64,000 bases of DNA from Aplectana chamaeleonis (taxonomy: Eukaryota > Nematoda > Chromadorea > Rhabditida > Cosmocercidae). The DNA lies in NCBI GenBank assembly GCA_029168955.1, contig JAPDOI010000020.1:1458501-1522500 (forward strand). The letters run 5' to 3'. A program made the position numbers and the translations under genes. The notes beneath the pieces were generated by a model that did not search any database, had not been told where the DNA came from, and saw only the letters and a program-made list of their open reading frames with translations. The first letter of the stretch is position 1. Each line of letters starts with the position of its first letter. Below, piece after piece: positions 1-10,325 of this stretch.

Positions 1-153
1 GCGCCCCAAGGACGACGCGCGCCCGCAACGTTTTTTTTTTTCGTAGCGCTCGTCGCGTGTACCAGCCGAACTGCTCCTTAGGCATACTCGCGGTGTGGAT
101 TCGATCCACATGACCCGCGTCTTCATAACACCTTGCAACCAGGAAGCGTATTG

Positions 154-233
154 GCAGCACCGTGGCTCAGAGGCAAGCGTCTCTTCTCTCACCCAGTAGA
201 CGAGGGGTTTGGTCCCCCTGGAAGTACTTTTTT
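154..233 (+). ncRNA. tRNA-like pol III locus (degenerate)
   Basis: An A-box-like stretch (TGGCTCAGAGG, 163-173) and a B-box-like stretch (GGTTTGGTCCC, 206-216) lie at tRNA spacing, followed by a T run at 228-233. A 5-bp stem pairs 178-182 with 198-202 around a 15-nt loop, and a perfect 5-bp T-like stem pairs 203-207 with 215-219 around a 7-nt loop. The acceptor ends do not pair and there is no variable loop, so it is not a normal tRNA. It could be a tRNA pseudogene or the head of a SINE. Confidence 0.35.
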
Positions 234-387
234 GCATTTTATCAGAAATATTGTTTTTATGATTGGGGAACATTTCTGAAAGAGTGTACCCCATTTTAGA
301 CTCTCAGCTAACACTTTGAGTTAACATACGCGAATAATGCTGCCTCTAAACCGAGTTATGTCGGGTTTCCTCAGTACGGCGGAAAGG

Positions 388-655
388 TACTGTGCTTATC
401 TGGGCCGAATTCCGGTCCGCAATTGCGTATCGACACGCTTTCAAGTCGGAAAAGTTTCCAGCGCCGCAGCCGCCGATCTGTTGACTCTAGGTGGGTTTTG
501 GAAACTGGAAAGTGAGCAGAACTGGAGAAAACTGTATAAAAGAACCACATCGAGTCGGATTTGGCGCTGGAAACTCGACTGACTCGAGCGCGTGCGGCCG
601 CAAAGCGTGTCAAGACGCAATCGAGGACCGGAATTTGGCCCAAAGAAGCACAGTA
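388..655. mobile_element. CACAGTA foldback element, copy 1 (268 bp)
   Basis: Both ends are inverted copies beginning TACTGTGCTTATCTGGGCC and ending in GCACAGTA. The arms run about 55 bp and carry an ATTCCGGTCCGCAATTGCGT-type core. Two relatives occur at 18512-19307 and 40818-41100. No protein is encoded; open frames that cross it only reflect the repeat. It behaves as a non-autonomous terminal-inverted-repeat element. Confidence 0.7.
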
Positions 656-909
656 TGTGCGATTTTTAGGCTGTTCAGAAACATTGTTTCCGATTTGGCT
701 CAAAATGTTTTTCTGAGGGGTTATTCGGGGTCCTGAACACGATTCTGATATAGTTTTCTCGATATTCTGAGGCTTACTGTAGGTTACGGTAGATATACTG
801 CTATTCAACTGGCGTGACCTACCTTAGTAATTTGAAAATCGATGAATTCATTCCAAATTCGTGTTCAGCTCCTCAGAAAAATTCCACAGACAGTTTCGAG
901 CAAAATCTA

Positions 910-2003
910 ACAAGCGAACCACAATAAGTCATAGTGACCATTCCAAATGAAATGTAGTTTTCAAGAACCATTTTTGGACGAAAAGTCCGAATATGCCCAT
1001 TGCAGCTGCCTAGACCCACTCAGAAAAAAGTTATAGGCATTTTTTCTCTGATTTGCGTACTTATTCTACCCTCCAAAAAGCGCATTATTTTTAAGAAAAT
1101 CTGGAAACGGACCTCATAATCGTGTTCAGCGCTTAAAACTACCCCACTAAGCAAAGTTAGGTTGGAGGAACATTTTCCAAACTTTGCGCAGACTAACAGC
1201 GTTTCGGAGTTGTACGGATTTTTCGGTTGGGCGTTTATTTCTACCGAGTAGAGGGCTCTCGGAGCGTTCTAGAAAAATATTCCAGATTTCACTAAAAATT
1301 TGCTCTTGAGGGTCATTTGGGGGTGCTGATCACGAATCTGAGGTTCATTTATAGATTTTTCGAAGTTTTCGACTGTATTCGTTAACAGATTACCATCGGG
1401 GAGAATTTTGTGGCAAATCGCGACTTTTGACGCTTTCCGGAGTGCTTCTATAGAAAATGCTCAAGTTATTTCCCTGGAGGTTATTTGGAGTGCTGAATAC
1501 GAATCTGATGTCGGTTTATCGATTTTTGGCAGCTTACGGTAGATTACGGTGGGTATACGGTAGTTTGGTTAAAGTCTCAGATTTGTCTCAAAGTTTCTAT
1601 GTGGGGGTTATTTGAGGTGCTGAATACAAATTCAATGTCCATTTGCCGATTATCGGAATATTGAGGTAGGTTTCGCATCCTAAATGGCATGTTACCTACC
1701 GTAACCTACAGTAAACCTTGAAATTTGGGCAAGCAAACCCCAGATTCGTGTTCAGCACCCCAGATTACTCCTACATACATGTTTTTAGCAAAATCCGGAG
1801 AAAAATTTAAAAACACTCCGAAAATTCCGGGGGGGGGGAGGGTACCCTTACCTTACCGCGGAGCTTTAAAAAACGCTCATAACTTTTTTCAGAGTGGGTC
1901 TAGGCAGCTGCGATGGGTATATTCGGACTTTTCGTCCAAAAGTGGTTCTAGAAAAGTACATTTCAATTGAAATGGTCACTAAGACTTTTTGTGGTTCCCT
2001 TGT
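910..2003. mobile_element. 1.1-kb foldback element FB, copy 1
   Basis: The left end (ACAAGCGAACCACAATAAGT) is the inverse of the right end, and the inverted similarity continues for about 130 bp through CGAAAAGTCCGAATATGCCC and a GCAGCTGCCTAGAC block. The interior is made of diverged sub-blocks such as GTGTTCAGCGC and TACCGTAACCTACAG and has no long open frame. The same structure recurs at 53284-54421 and, truncated, at 47625-48609. It looks like a non-autonomous DNA transposon. Confidence 0.65.
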
Positions 2004-3671
2004 AAGACATTTATGGAACTACCATACACCCACCGTAACTAGCCGTAATCTATTAAAAGTCGAAAAATGGACCTCAGATTCGAATTGAAGTCTCCAAATG
2101 ACCTTTACGGGAAAGTTTCAGGGCGAATCTTTCATTGTATTTTGGAAACCATCAAAAGTCGCTTTCTGTCCCAAAAGTTTCTCGCGGTGAGAGACTTTGT
2201 GTCGAACTAGTCAAAATTCCTCGAAAATCGAAAATTGGACCCTAATTTTGTGTTAAGGACCCCGGACAACCTCCAGAAAAAAGTTTTCAGCCAAATTCGA
2301 AACCATTTTTTTGAACACCCTGAAAATCGCTTGGTGGGTTTCCTAGCTCCCAACTGAAGAAACCCGCTTAACTCGGTTCAGAGAAGTCCACAGCAGCTAC
2401 AGACATAGATTTAAAAACTTTATTTGAAATGCATCAACTGATATTCATTCCGTAATGTGCAGAATTCCTCATTCCGTATGAATGTAGAGGGCTGTAGCTG
2501 TAGCCCTACTAAATAAACAGGGGTATTACCGCTCTACGAAGCGAATGAATGAAGTGTGTGTGATGGTGCGAGCTTCTGCGGCTAAAAGTAAACAGCTCAT
2601 TTGTCCCGCGCTCCCAATTTGGAATTCGTCTCATGTCCACTCCATCCTCCAGGACCAGCCTACACATGCCAAAAGTTGGCCACCGGCACGGTTTTCTGTG
2701 ATCTCTTAGTCCCTTTGGACTGATTACTAAGGTAGCCCCCAATGAAAGACTTCTTTTCTCTTCTGCCATGAGAAGGTAGAGGCCATAGCGGCCGCTCCCA
2801 TTAGCAGTGTCGTCGTTTCTCACGCCTAATTCTGGGCAGAATCATCATCTGATGCTGCCCCAGTGTATTCTCATTTCATAATCCGAGAAAAATCCACTCC
2901 CCATTCTGGACCAAAAATAGCTGCAGAAAGCTGCAAAAATCTACCTACCAAAACTGCTGAACTAAGCATTAGTGTAACATAGAATTGAAGGCCGATTCGT
3001 TCTTCTCACCGAATGATGTCATGGATTGAGGTTTCGCTCCCGTTGGCATCAGAGAACTTTTAATTGGGCGCAGAGAATTTTCCCGAGAGAAGCACTCATC
3101 GAAACGTCTTTCAGTTACAATTAGATTCTTTTTTTACTCTATGTAAGTATGACGATTGTTTGTGAAGTTCTATGTGGAACTGAAAGTTCTAGTCTGGATG
3201 CTTCTAACCATATCCACCGAAATCGTCACGGTCCATAAAAATGATTTTTTTATCTAATTAGTCATTTATCAGTGATTGACAATCATTCTAACCGTGTTTC
3301 TGCAGCGCCGTGTAAATTTTGACAGAGATAAAAAATCATGAGAGCATTATATACTCATCTTCCGACACTTGTTGACCTAACCTACCCCGGCGTCGCAAAC
3401 GCGACTGAAGCGGCACTGACTCTTCACTGGTCACAGCGCCAACGAGAGTTTCAAAAAAAATGATCTGTTGAATATTGTGGGCGCAATGTAAAGAAACAAT
3501 TTATTGTTCCTTGAATTGTCTTTATGCACCTGGGTAGATCAAAAACGTCAAAAAAACTTTTTTTTTGAATTTCTTCAGAATTTTGAACACTTTCATCCCA
3601 AACTTTGTTCAGGGGGGTGATCGAAAGGCGGCGCTGAACATAAATGTATGGTCCATTTTCAGTTTTTCGGA
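2004..3671. other. Repeat debris and unassigned sequence
   Basis: Foldback-related sequence continues to about 2340. A 104-codon open frame on the minus strand at 2509-2823 matches nothing I recognise, and its base composition does not argue for coding. From 2830 to 3600 I see only AT-rich unassigned DNA. Around 3600-3670 foldback-like sequence resumes and borders the RTE insertion. Confidence 0.4.
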
Positions 3672-3716
3672 GGACTGACGTACTTGACTTAATCCGTTGG
3701 CTTTTGCCTGACGCGG

Positions 3717-4226
3717 TCATTCCGCATCTTCACCGAGGTGTGCCGTCCTAGTAGTCGGCCGTGTCCATTTTTCACGGTCTTCAGCCACAATTTGAACACA
3801 TTCCATCCAGCTGTCACTATTCCATTTCCTGCGAAACAAAACATCGCGCCTGAACTGTCTTTCGATGCCGAGTGACTTCAAATCCTCTTTAACCACATCC
3901 GTCCAGAACTTTCGCCTACGCCCAGGTGGCCGTTTTCAGACAGGATTTGGAAGCATTCTTAAAGCGTGTTGTACAAGACGATCCGGCGTTCTTCTTAGTA
4001 TATGCCCGAGCAGTCAAAGTCGACTTTCCATTGCAGCTTGATATGGCGTTCGGAGATGCTGGCACCTCCCTCTTGTCAAGAGTTGATGTACTGCGTCGAT
4101 TCACTTGTAAAGATCTTCGTTATTGCATACACACGGCCAGAAATATTCAAGCAAACGCCTAAAAAGCTTCCTCTCCGTGCAATCCAACCTTTCCATCTGC
4201 GTCTTTCGGAGGACTACGGTACGTTA
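3717..4226 (-). pseudogene. RTE polyprotein C-terminus, duplicated copy with stop
   Basis: This is the unit-1 counterpart of the reading frame in unit 2. It shares the arginine-rich segment followed by a TAHLGEDAE-like ending. A W codon in the PVWKRPPGRR motif has become TGA (complement of 3936-3938), so the frame is broken. It has no promoter of its own and is a dead copy. Confidence 0.7.
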
Positions 4227-4275
4227 CTGTAGACTGACTTACTTGACTTAATCGGTTGGCTTTCGCCTGACGCGG

Positions 4276-4785
4276 TCATTCCGCATCTTCACCGAGGTGT
4301 GCCGTCCTAGTAGTCAGCCGTGTCCATTTTTCACGGTCTTCAGCCACAATTCGAACACATTCCATCCAGCTGTCACTATTCCATTTCCTGCGAAGCGAAA
4401 CATCGCGCCTGAACTGTCTTTCGATGCCGAGTGACTTTAAATCCTCTTTAACCACATCCGTCCAGAACTTTCGCCTACGCCCAGGTGGCCGTTTCCAGAC
4501 AGGATTTGGAAGCATTTTTGAAGCGTGTTGTACGAGACGATCCGGCGTTCTTCTTAATATATGCCCGAGCAGTCGAAGTCGACTTTCCATTGCAGCTTGA
4601 TATGGCGTTCGGAGATGCTGGCACCTCCCTCTTGTCAAGAGTTGATGTACTGCGTCGATTCACTTGTAAAGATCTTCGTTATTGCATACACACGGCCAGA
4701 AATATTCAAGCAAACGCCTAAAAAGCTTCCTCTCCGTGCAATCCAACCTTTCCATCTGCGTCTTTCGGAGGACTACGGTACGTTA
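4276..4785 (-). pseudogene. RTE polyprotein C-terminus (unit 2)
   Basis: An open stretch of 120 codons (4638 to 4276) reads RGRCQHLRTPYQAAMESRLR, then LGHILRRTPDRL, PVWKRPPGRRRKFW and RTAHLGEDAE before the stop. I recall this as the region after the reverse transcriptase domain in nematode RTE elements. Upstream to about 4785 the similarity continues (ERLDCTERKLFRRLLEYFW) but contains a stop after NNEDLYK. There is no reverse transcriptase core here, so it cannot work alone. Confidence 0.75.
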
Positions 4786-4834
4786 CTGTAGACTGACTTA
4801 CTTGACTTAATCGGTTGGCTTTCGCCTGACGCGG

Positions 4835-6075
4835 TCATTCCGCATCTTCACCGAGGTGTGCCGTCCTAGTAGTCAGCCGTGTCCATTTTTCACGTTCTTC
4901 AGCCACAATTTGAACAGTCCGTACTCCGATGTGAATGGAAACGCGTTGTCGGAAATTCCTTCTGCACTCTTCATCTCTGAGACTTGTCATGTCAATGCTC
5001 TGGAGAGGCTGAGCCCCTCGCTTCCTCTTATGAATCCTCGCAGTGAAGTTCAACAGAACAGGACGGTGATCCGAATAGAATGCGACATCCCGCACAGCTC
5101 TAGATCTTTGAATGTCCGATACTGGAATATTCCTCGTCAGGACATAGTCAAGCTGTAGTTTCAAAGTTGTCATCTTCCGCTTCCGCTGCTCTTCTGGAGA
5201 TAGCCGGGTTGGTCCCTGCCACGTAAGCTGATGGCGGCGATGATTCCTCTTGAATGTCGATGCAATAATCAGACCACTGCGTTCACAAAAGTCGACAAGG
5301 CGGTAGCCATTGTCCGATGTTTGCTCCACTGGATAGAATCATTTACCGAGTACTTCCATTCCTGATCAAGTCCCATCTTCGCATTTGCGTCAATCCCCAC
5401 GACAACAGCATGTTGACAAGGTATCCTGGCCAGCAACGTATTGAGTTCCTCATAAAACGCATCCTTCGAATTGTCTTCGGCGGTTTCAGTAGGCGCATGA
5501 GCACTCACTATCCACAGATTGAATCCTCTGTGATCCCGCAGTCGTACGAATGCATTCCGACACGACGTTGAGCCGAACTCCTTGACCATACCATTGAAAT
5601 CCATCCTTACAGCTATTGCACAGCCTCCCACTCTCCTATCGTCAGCGTTACCGCAGTAGATGGTGTACTCTCCGACGCTGATGACGGGTCTATCCTTGAG
5701 GCGGGTTTCCTGCAAAGCAGCAAACGGTGCATGGAAATAGCTCAGAAGTCTGGATAGCGCAGTTTTTTGGATATCACTCGACAGCGATCGACAGTTCAGG
5801 GTGGCGAAATTGTGGCTTGTGGCCAAAGACTCCATGACTCCCTAGGTACGGATCCTAAGGTGTTATGGACCAGAGGCCTTAGTGTGCCGGACGGCGACAC
5901 CTTTATGCAATGTGCGGGATACTTTCGCGATATACTTGTGCACGCTATATCGCTCGAACGTTCCCTGTGTACACTCAAACGTCTGCTGGGTTCAGTAGAA
6001 GCAGGGGCACCAACGAGCAGGTACCAACAGACTTGTATACACACCCCCACTGTAGACAAATGACACTCTTCCTAG
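4835..6075 (-). pseudogene. RTE element: endonuclease joined to tail, RT deleted
   Basis: Minus strand, reading from about 5835 down. The amino-terminal part is an apurinic-type endonuclease/exonuclease/phosphatase domain: LNCRSLSSD, LQETRLKD (catalytic Glu), SAHAPTE, VGIDANAKMG, then after a frameshift near 5325 QLDYVLTRN and YSDHRPVLLNF (catalytic Asp-His). Just after FRQRVSIHIGVRT, near 4920, the protein jumps straight to VAEEREKW and RTAHLGEDAE. The whole reverse transcriptase, several hundred residues in family members, is missing. Leader-like sequence extends to about 6075. It is non-functional; relatives would normally nick DNA and prime reverse transcription at the nick. Confidence 0.85.
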
Positions 6076-6719
6076 TGTAACCTACAGTATTCTATTAGAA
6101 AACTGGAAATGGGCTCTACATTCGTCTTCAGCGCCCCAAATAACCACCCTGGACGAAGTTTGGACTGGAAATTATCGATTTTCTGAGATTTGCTTGTTCG
6201 CAGTTCTTGATCTACCCGTTTGCGTTTAGGGATTTCACCACTCTTCGAATTGTTTCAGTTTACCCTCACAACGAACACTCCAACAGCCTTTCTAGGTAAA
6301 GTCCATTCCGGGACACATATGTACCAGGCTTTTGTATAGCTATCGTTATTTTCGGGACAGGGGCTCTCTACACACCGAGTGTGGAGTTGTCTCGCCTTTT
6401 GCGGCTCTAATTCTACTCGGGACCTCTTCACTTGCATTGAGTGGTGTGACGTTTCGAACTGCAAAAACAGGACAACTCCTCTTCAGTGGGTAGAGAGCCC
6501 CTATCCCTTATTTTCTTCTTCGTATCGCTAAACTAGTGTTTGGTTCATATTCAACACTGACACAATCCCATGGGTAAAATGGTATAGACCAAATCAGAGA
6601 CATCTGTCACGGTATGTGTACCGACCGAAACCTAGTTTAATCTCTGGAAATTCCCTACGATAACGAAAGTTATTGTAAGGAAGATCGCATAACTTCATTT
6701 ATTGAACACTATGGTGCGA
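6076..6719. other. Repeat debris without a gene
   Basis: A foldback-like fragment (about 6095-6170, GTCTTCAGCGCCCCAAATAA) borders the RTE element, which therefore probably inserted into a foldback copy. The remainder to 6719 shows nothing I can assign. Confidence 0.4.
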
Positions 6720-7765
6720 GCACCCAGGTGGTTTACTCTTCTTCGACCTGTTACCCAAGTTGATATTTTAGTGACCATCAAATATCATTATTCTCCTCCA
6801 ATGGATTTTTGTGTGTGTTATTCTGAGGACCACCCTTGAGGTTAACTTTCCTACAACCCGTTCTCGAGGTCCATACCCAAATGACCACAGGTTATGTCAA
6901 TCCTTCTCTAAATCCATTCCAATAAGTGATGTACTACAGTCCGCCCATGAGCTCGACTTTTCCTCAATACATATGTTGATAATTCAGTGGGCACCGATGA
7001 GCTTTACTATTCTTCAACCCTGTCTCGAAGCTGATATCCAATTGACGACCTGTGATGTTTATTCTAGTCCGATGCATTTCAGTAGCTGATGGCCAGCCAT
7101 AGGGTTAGCTGTCCTTCAGAGTGTTACCAAAGTTTATACTTGTGGTAACCACCAATGATATTTACTCTTCTCTAAATCTATTTTGGTGGTTGATGCCATA
7201 AGAGCCACCCCTGATATTTATTCTTGTCGAACCCGTTCTAATGCTCGCTGTCCTGAAGACCGTCTGTGGCAAATCGTTGGTTACTTCCCCCGGGGTCCGA
7301 CACCTGTCCCGACTGAAATGTCCGTCCCAAACAGTCAAACCGACAGACTTCCTTCAGATAACATAATCAGACTGTACTGATTACCCCAGCATCCCGACTG
7401 TAATATAGATATTGCGGAATATGTTAGAACCTTTTGCATACACGACCGTACACGAATAATTTAGGTAAATTTATGCTACCAATATATGGAGCGGATAAAG
7501 TTGAAGAAAGGAAGATATATTAAATAGGAAGGAAACTATCGGAATACCAAACTCGAACGATAATCTGGGTCATGGCCAATGTTCATCGCAAATGCTCTTC
7601 ACGAGACAAGTGTATTGTTCGTGATGCGGTACTGTTCTAAAGGCCAGAGGCCGCGAGACGAAGCACGGCACGTCGAGAGGAAAGAAGTGGCAAAAAGTCA
7701 CACCAAGGATGACCACGCTTGGTCGCGGCAAGGGCAAAGACTGATCAATAAGACTGCGTCACCCT

Positions 7766-8065
7766 AAGGGATATGGTATACTTTTGCGACACACGGTCGC
7801 GTCGCTCTGCACAGCGACAGCGACCGCCTCCCGTCCTTTAAACCTGTTGCTGTCGCAGTGCACTGCACAGCGACAGCGACAGTGGTAGCGACAGGCTATG
7901 GCACATTTGCAGTATGTCAGCCCTCCGCGACACGTCGCTGCGACCCACACGCGACATCTGTTCCTACGACGACCGTTGCCGGTGCTCCGATGCGGGTCCC
8001 GCCATGATTTGTGTTAGATTGCATGCCTGTCGCTCATTACAGCGACAAAGTATACCATAGGCCTA
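7766..8065. mobile_element. TATGGTATACTTTGTCGC-ended MITE (300 bp)
   Basis: The left end AGGGATATGGTATACTTTTG is the inverse of the right end AGTATACCATAGGCCT, extending into GCGAC-rich arms. The interior carries clustered CAGCGACAGCGACAG blocks in opposite orientations. A related terminus, TATGGTATACTCTCCGC on the minus strand, lies near 28550-28590. It is non-coding. Confidence 0.6.
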
Positions 8066-8428
8066 ACCAGTCCAACGCGAGCTGCTCGACAGTGTTTCGG
8101 CTTTCGTTGCGGGACCGACCGCATACAGGCCTTGACGAGCGATAACATCGCGCTTTCGCGACACCGTCCACGAGTTTTACACTTCTTCAACCTATCACTA
8201 AACCTGATATCCAATTGACCTCCATACGGTGTTCTCTCCATCTAATCCATCTTAATCTTTGATGGCCGGTAAGGCTCACTCTTCCATGGACCATTATTTC
8301 AGCAGTTTATTCCCCATTGACCAGTCATGTGGGTTCGGTTTCTCTTCCGCACCCCATTTCCAAATCTGATGTTCAAATAAACACCGATTAAGTTCATTCC
8401 TCTGCAGATCCATTCCAGAAGTTAATGT

Positions 8429-8654
8429 CCTAGGGGCTCTATCCTTAGGAGGGGGGAGGGCACTCATGACCACCGCATGATAGAGACCACGAAATGATAG
8501 TGAATCCTACTCTCAACTAAAACCCAACAAAATATCTAAAACAAAAGCGTTTGCTATCACAGTGATACTGAATAATCTGGTGAGTGACTGAGGTATAATC
8601 TTTTCATTTCTATGAGTGCCCCCCCCCTCCTGCTTAGGATAGAGGCGTCCTAGG
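8429..8654. mobile_element. CCTAGG-ended inverted-repeat element (226 bp)
   Basis: About 40 bp at the left (CCTAGGGGCTCTATCCTTAG, then a G run and GCACTCAT) is repeated inverted at the right (ATGAGTG, a C run, CTTAGGATAGAGGCG, CCTAGG). It sits inside the ~58-bp minisatellite. Non-coding, and no relative was seen elsewhere in the window. Confidence 0.65.
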
Positions 8655-9230
8655 CACCACCCTGCCAATTATCGTTCTCCAAACCTGGTTCGGTACTCAT
8701 TGTCCTGACGACGACCCATGGACCACCTATGAGATTTTCTTTATTTAGGTCTTTTTCAATGCTGACATTGAAGTGACCATTCATGCTACAGTTCACCCTA
8801 CCACACCCTTCTGGGGCTGAAATCGGCAACGATTCCTACAATTCGATCACTTGTAAGCCGCGATTTTATCTTTGACGAATCCGGCCCTTTGATTCCTCTG
8901 ATTGCCTCGACTGAAGTGAGCTTTAGCCCCAAGAAGGTTCCGGTGCGTGTGTGTGGTGTCTGAACATGGCAAATCGTCATTCAAGGCAGTTGCTGCCTGC
9001 GGCTGCTGTGGCTTTTGTGTGTGTTTACGGCTCGTCTCGTCCACTTCGTCTTTGTTTGAGTGCGCGCGCTCATTTTCCTTTTTTCTATAGGGTATTTACG
9101 CTTTGTTAGGCGACGGCCGGCTGCCATTTAATATTTCAGCTAGCCTGCCAATGAAGTGACTACTTTCGATCCATACACTCACTTGGGTTAGTTGACTGGG
9201 TTGTGTCACTCTCTCGTTCATTCCGAGGAG

Positions 9231-9454
9231 ATCACTGTCCAAGGCCGGAATCACATACTTTCAGCGACGCGACGCCATGTTAACCATCAGTATTGACCGG
9301 AAATCGATATGCCTGCTATGCACTGTCGCTAGCGCTGGTCGCGGGGAGTATGATCTCAGTTCAAAGTCCTTGTCTTGCTCCTGTTTCCACTTGTTAAGCT
9401 GGAGCTAGCAGAGCTTCTCGCTTTCCCTTGTAACATAAATTACCATAATATGAC
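9231..9454. other. Short unassigned spacer
   Basis: Between minisatellite and satellite; no feature recognised. Confidence 0.3.
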
Positions 9455-10325
9455 GTAACATAACATAACATAACATAACATAACATAACATAACATAACA
9501 TAACATAACATAACATAGCATAACATAACATAACATAATATAAAATAACATAACAAAACATAAAGCAGCATAGCATAGCATAACAACTTTAAAAGATTCG
9601 ACATGACACGGCATAGCATAACGTCGGCATAGATCCCTAAGAGACCTCGCGTTTACTGTTGTAGGTTGGCGCAAACTCGGTGCCATGTGCTATAACATAG
9701 GTGCACCGAGTTTGCGCCAACCTCCAATGAGGAACGCAAAGTCTTTTCAAGATCCATGCCAATGTTACCATAACACCAAACGGTATCGCCTGACAAGGCA
9801 TAACATGACATTACATAGAATGACATAACATGACAACATGATTTAGAAATGACATAACAAGATAACGCGGCACGCCATGGCACTACATAACAAGATATGA
9901 CACAGCATAACATGACGTCACATCACATAGCATAACTTTGCACGGAACGTCAAGACATTACACGATGTTGCATGACAAAACATGACATGACGTGGCATTA
10001 CATACTAAACATAGAATAAAACGACATGACATAACATAGAATAACATAACATGTCATAGCAACGACGCAACAACGTAATGCGACACGAAATGACACGACA
10101 TAACATGCCACGACGTGACACTTCTTAAAAAACCTTGCACTGCATGACATGAAATAACATGGCATAACATGACTTAAAATGATATTACATGACATGATAT
10201 GACCCGACGTAGCAGAACATGACTCGACATTACACTACATAGCAAGACGTGACTCAGCATAACATGACATAACATCACATAGCTTAACACGAAACGACAC
10301 GATATTGCATGGTAAAACATTGCAT
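9455..10325. repeat. AACAT pentanucleotide satellite
   Basis: About 9458-9545 is a nearly pure ATAAC pentamer array. From 9560 to 10325 it degenerates into mixed ACATGAC/ACATAAC units. Reading the minus strand gives long open frames of repeated MLCYV, which are an artefact of the 5-bp period. The element at 9619-9767 interrupts it. Confidence 0.85.
9619..9767. mobile_element. GGTTGGCGCAAA hairpin element, copy 1
   Basis: Nearly the whole 149 bp folds on itself. The left arm has TAACGTCGGCATAGATC, CGCGTTTACTG and AGGTTGGCGCAAACTCGGTG; the right arm is its inverse, ending GATCCATGCCAATGTTA. The loop is short and AT-rich. Other copies are at 52169-52312, 61219-61370 and 62446-62585. It is non-coding and probably a MITE. 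Confidence 0.8.

Larger units (their letters stand above)
3672..4789. repeat. Two tandem 559-bp units of RTE 3' end
   Basis: Unit 1 (3672-4230) and unit 2 (4231-4789) align end to end at an exact 559-bp offset with few substitutions. A third partial unit begins at 4790 and runs about 125 bp before joining endonuclease sequence. Each unit carries the carboxy-terminal part of an RTE polyprotein on the minus strand and ends in the short-repeat tail CAAGTAAGTCAG, as expected at an RTE 3' end. The duplication could come from unequal exchange or repeated 5'-truncated insertion. Confidence 0.85.
6720..9230. repeat. Degenerate ~58-bp minisatellite
   Basis: A motif close to TACTCTTCTTCAACCNGTT, then AGTTGATATCCAATTGACCA and an RTGATG-like end, recurs every 55-60 bp. 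Examples start near 6733, 7010, 7150, 7220, 8170 and 8690. Units are strongly diverged. The array is interrupted by unrelated DNA from about 7430 and by inserted elements at 7766-8065 and 8429-8654. No reading frame persists across it. Confidence 0.55.

Noticed and set aside
5317..5571. Plus-strand open frame opposite the RTE endonuclease
   Set aside because: Antisense shadow; the minus strand carries the recognisable endonuclease motifs.
9394..9913. Long minus-strand open frames of repeated MLCYV
   Set aside because: Direct consequence of the 5-bp AACAT satellite; no protein.
9455..10325. Possible telomere-like array
   Set aside because: The unit is a pentamer AACAT, not the nematode TTAGGC, and it is internal and degenerate.
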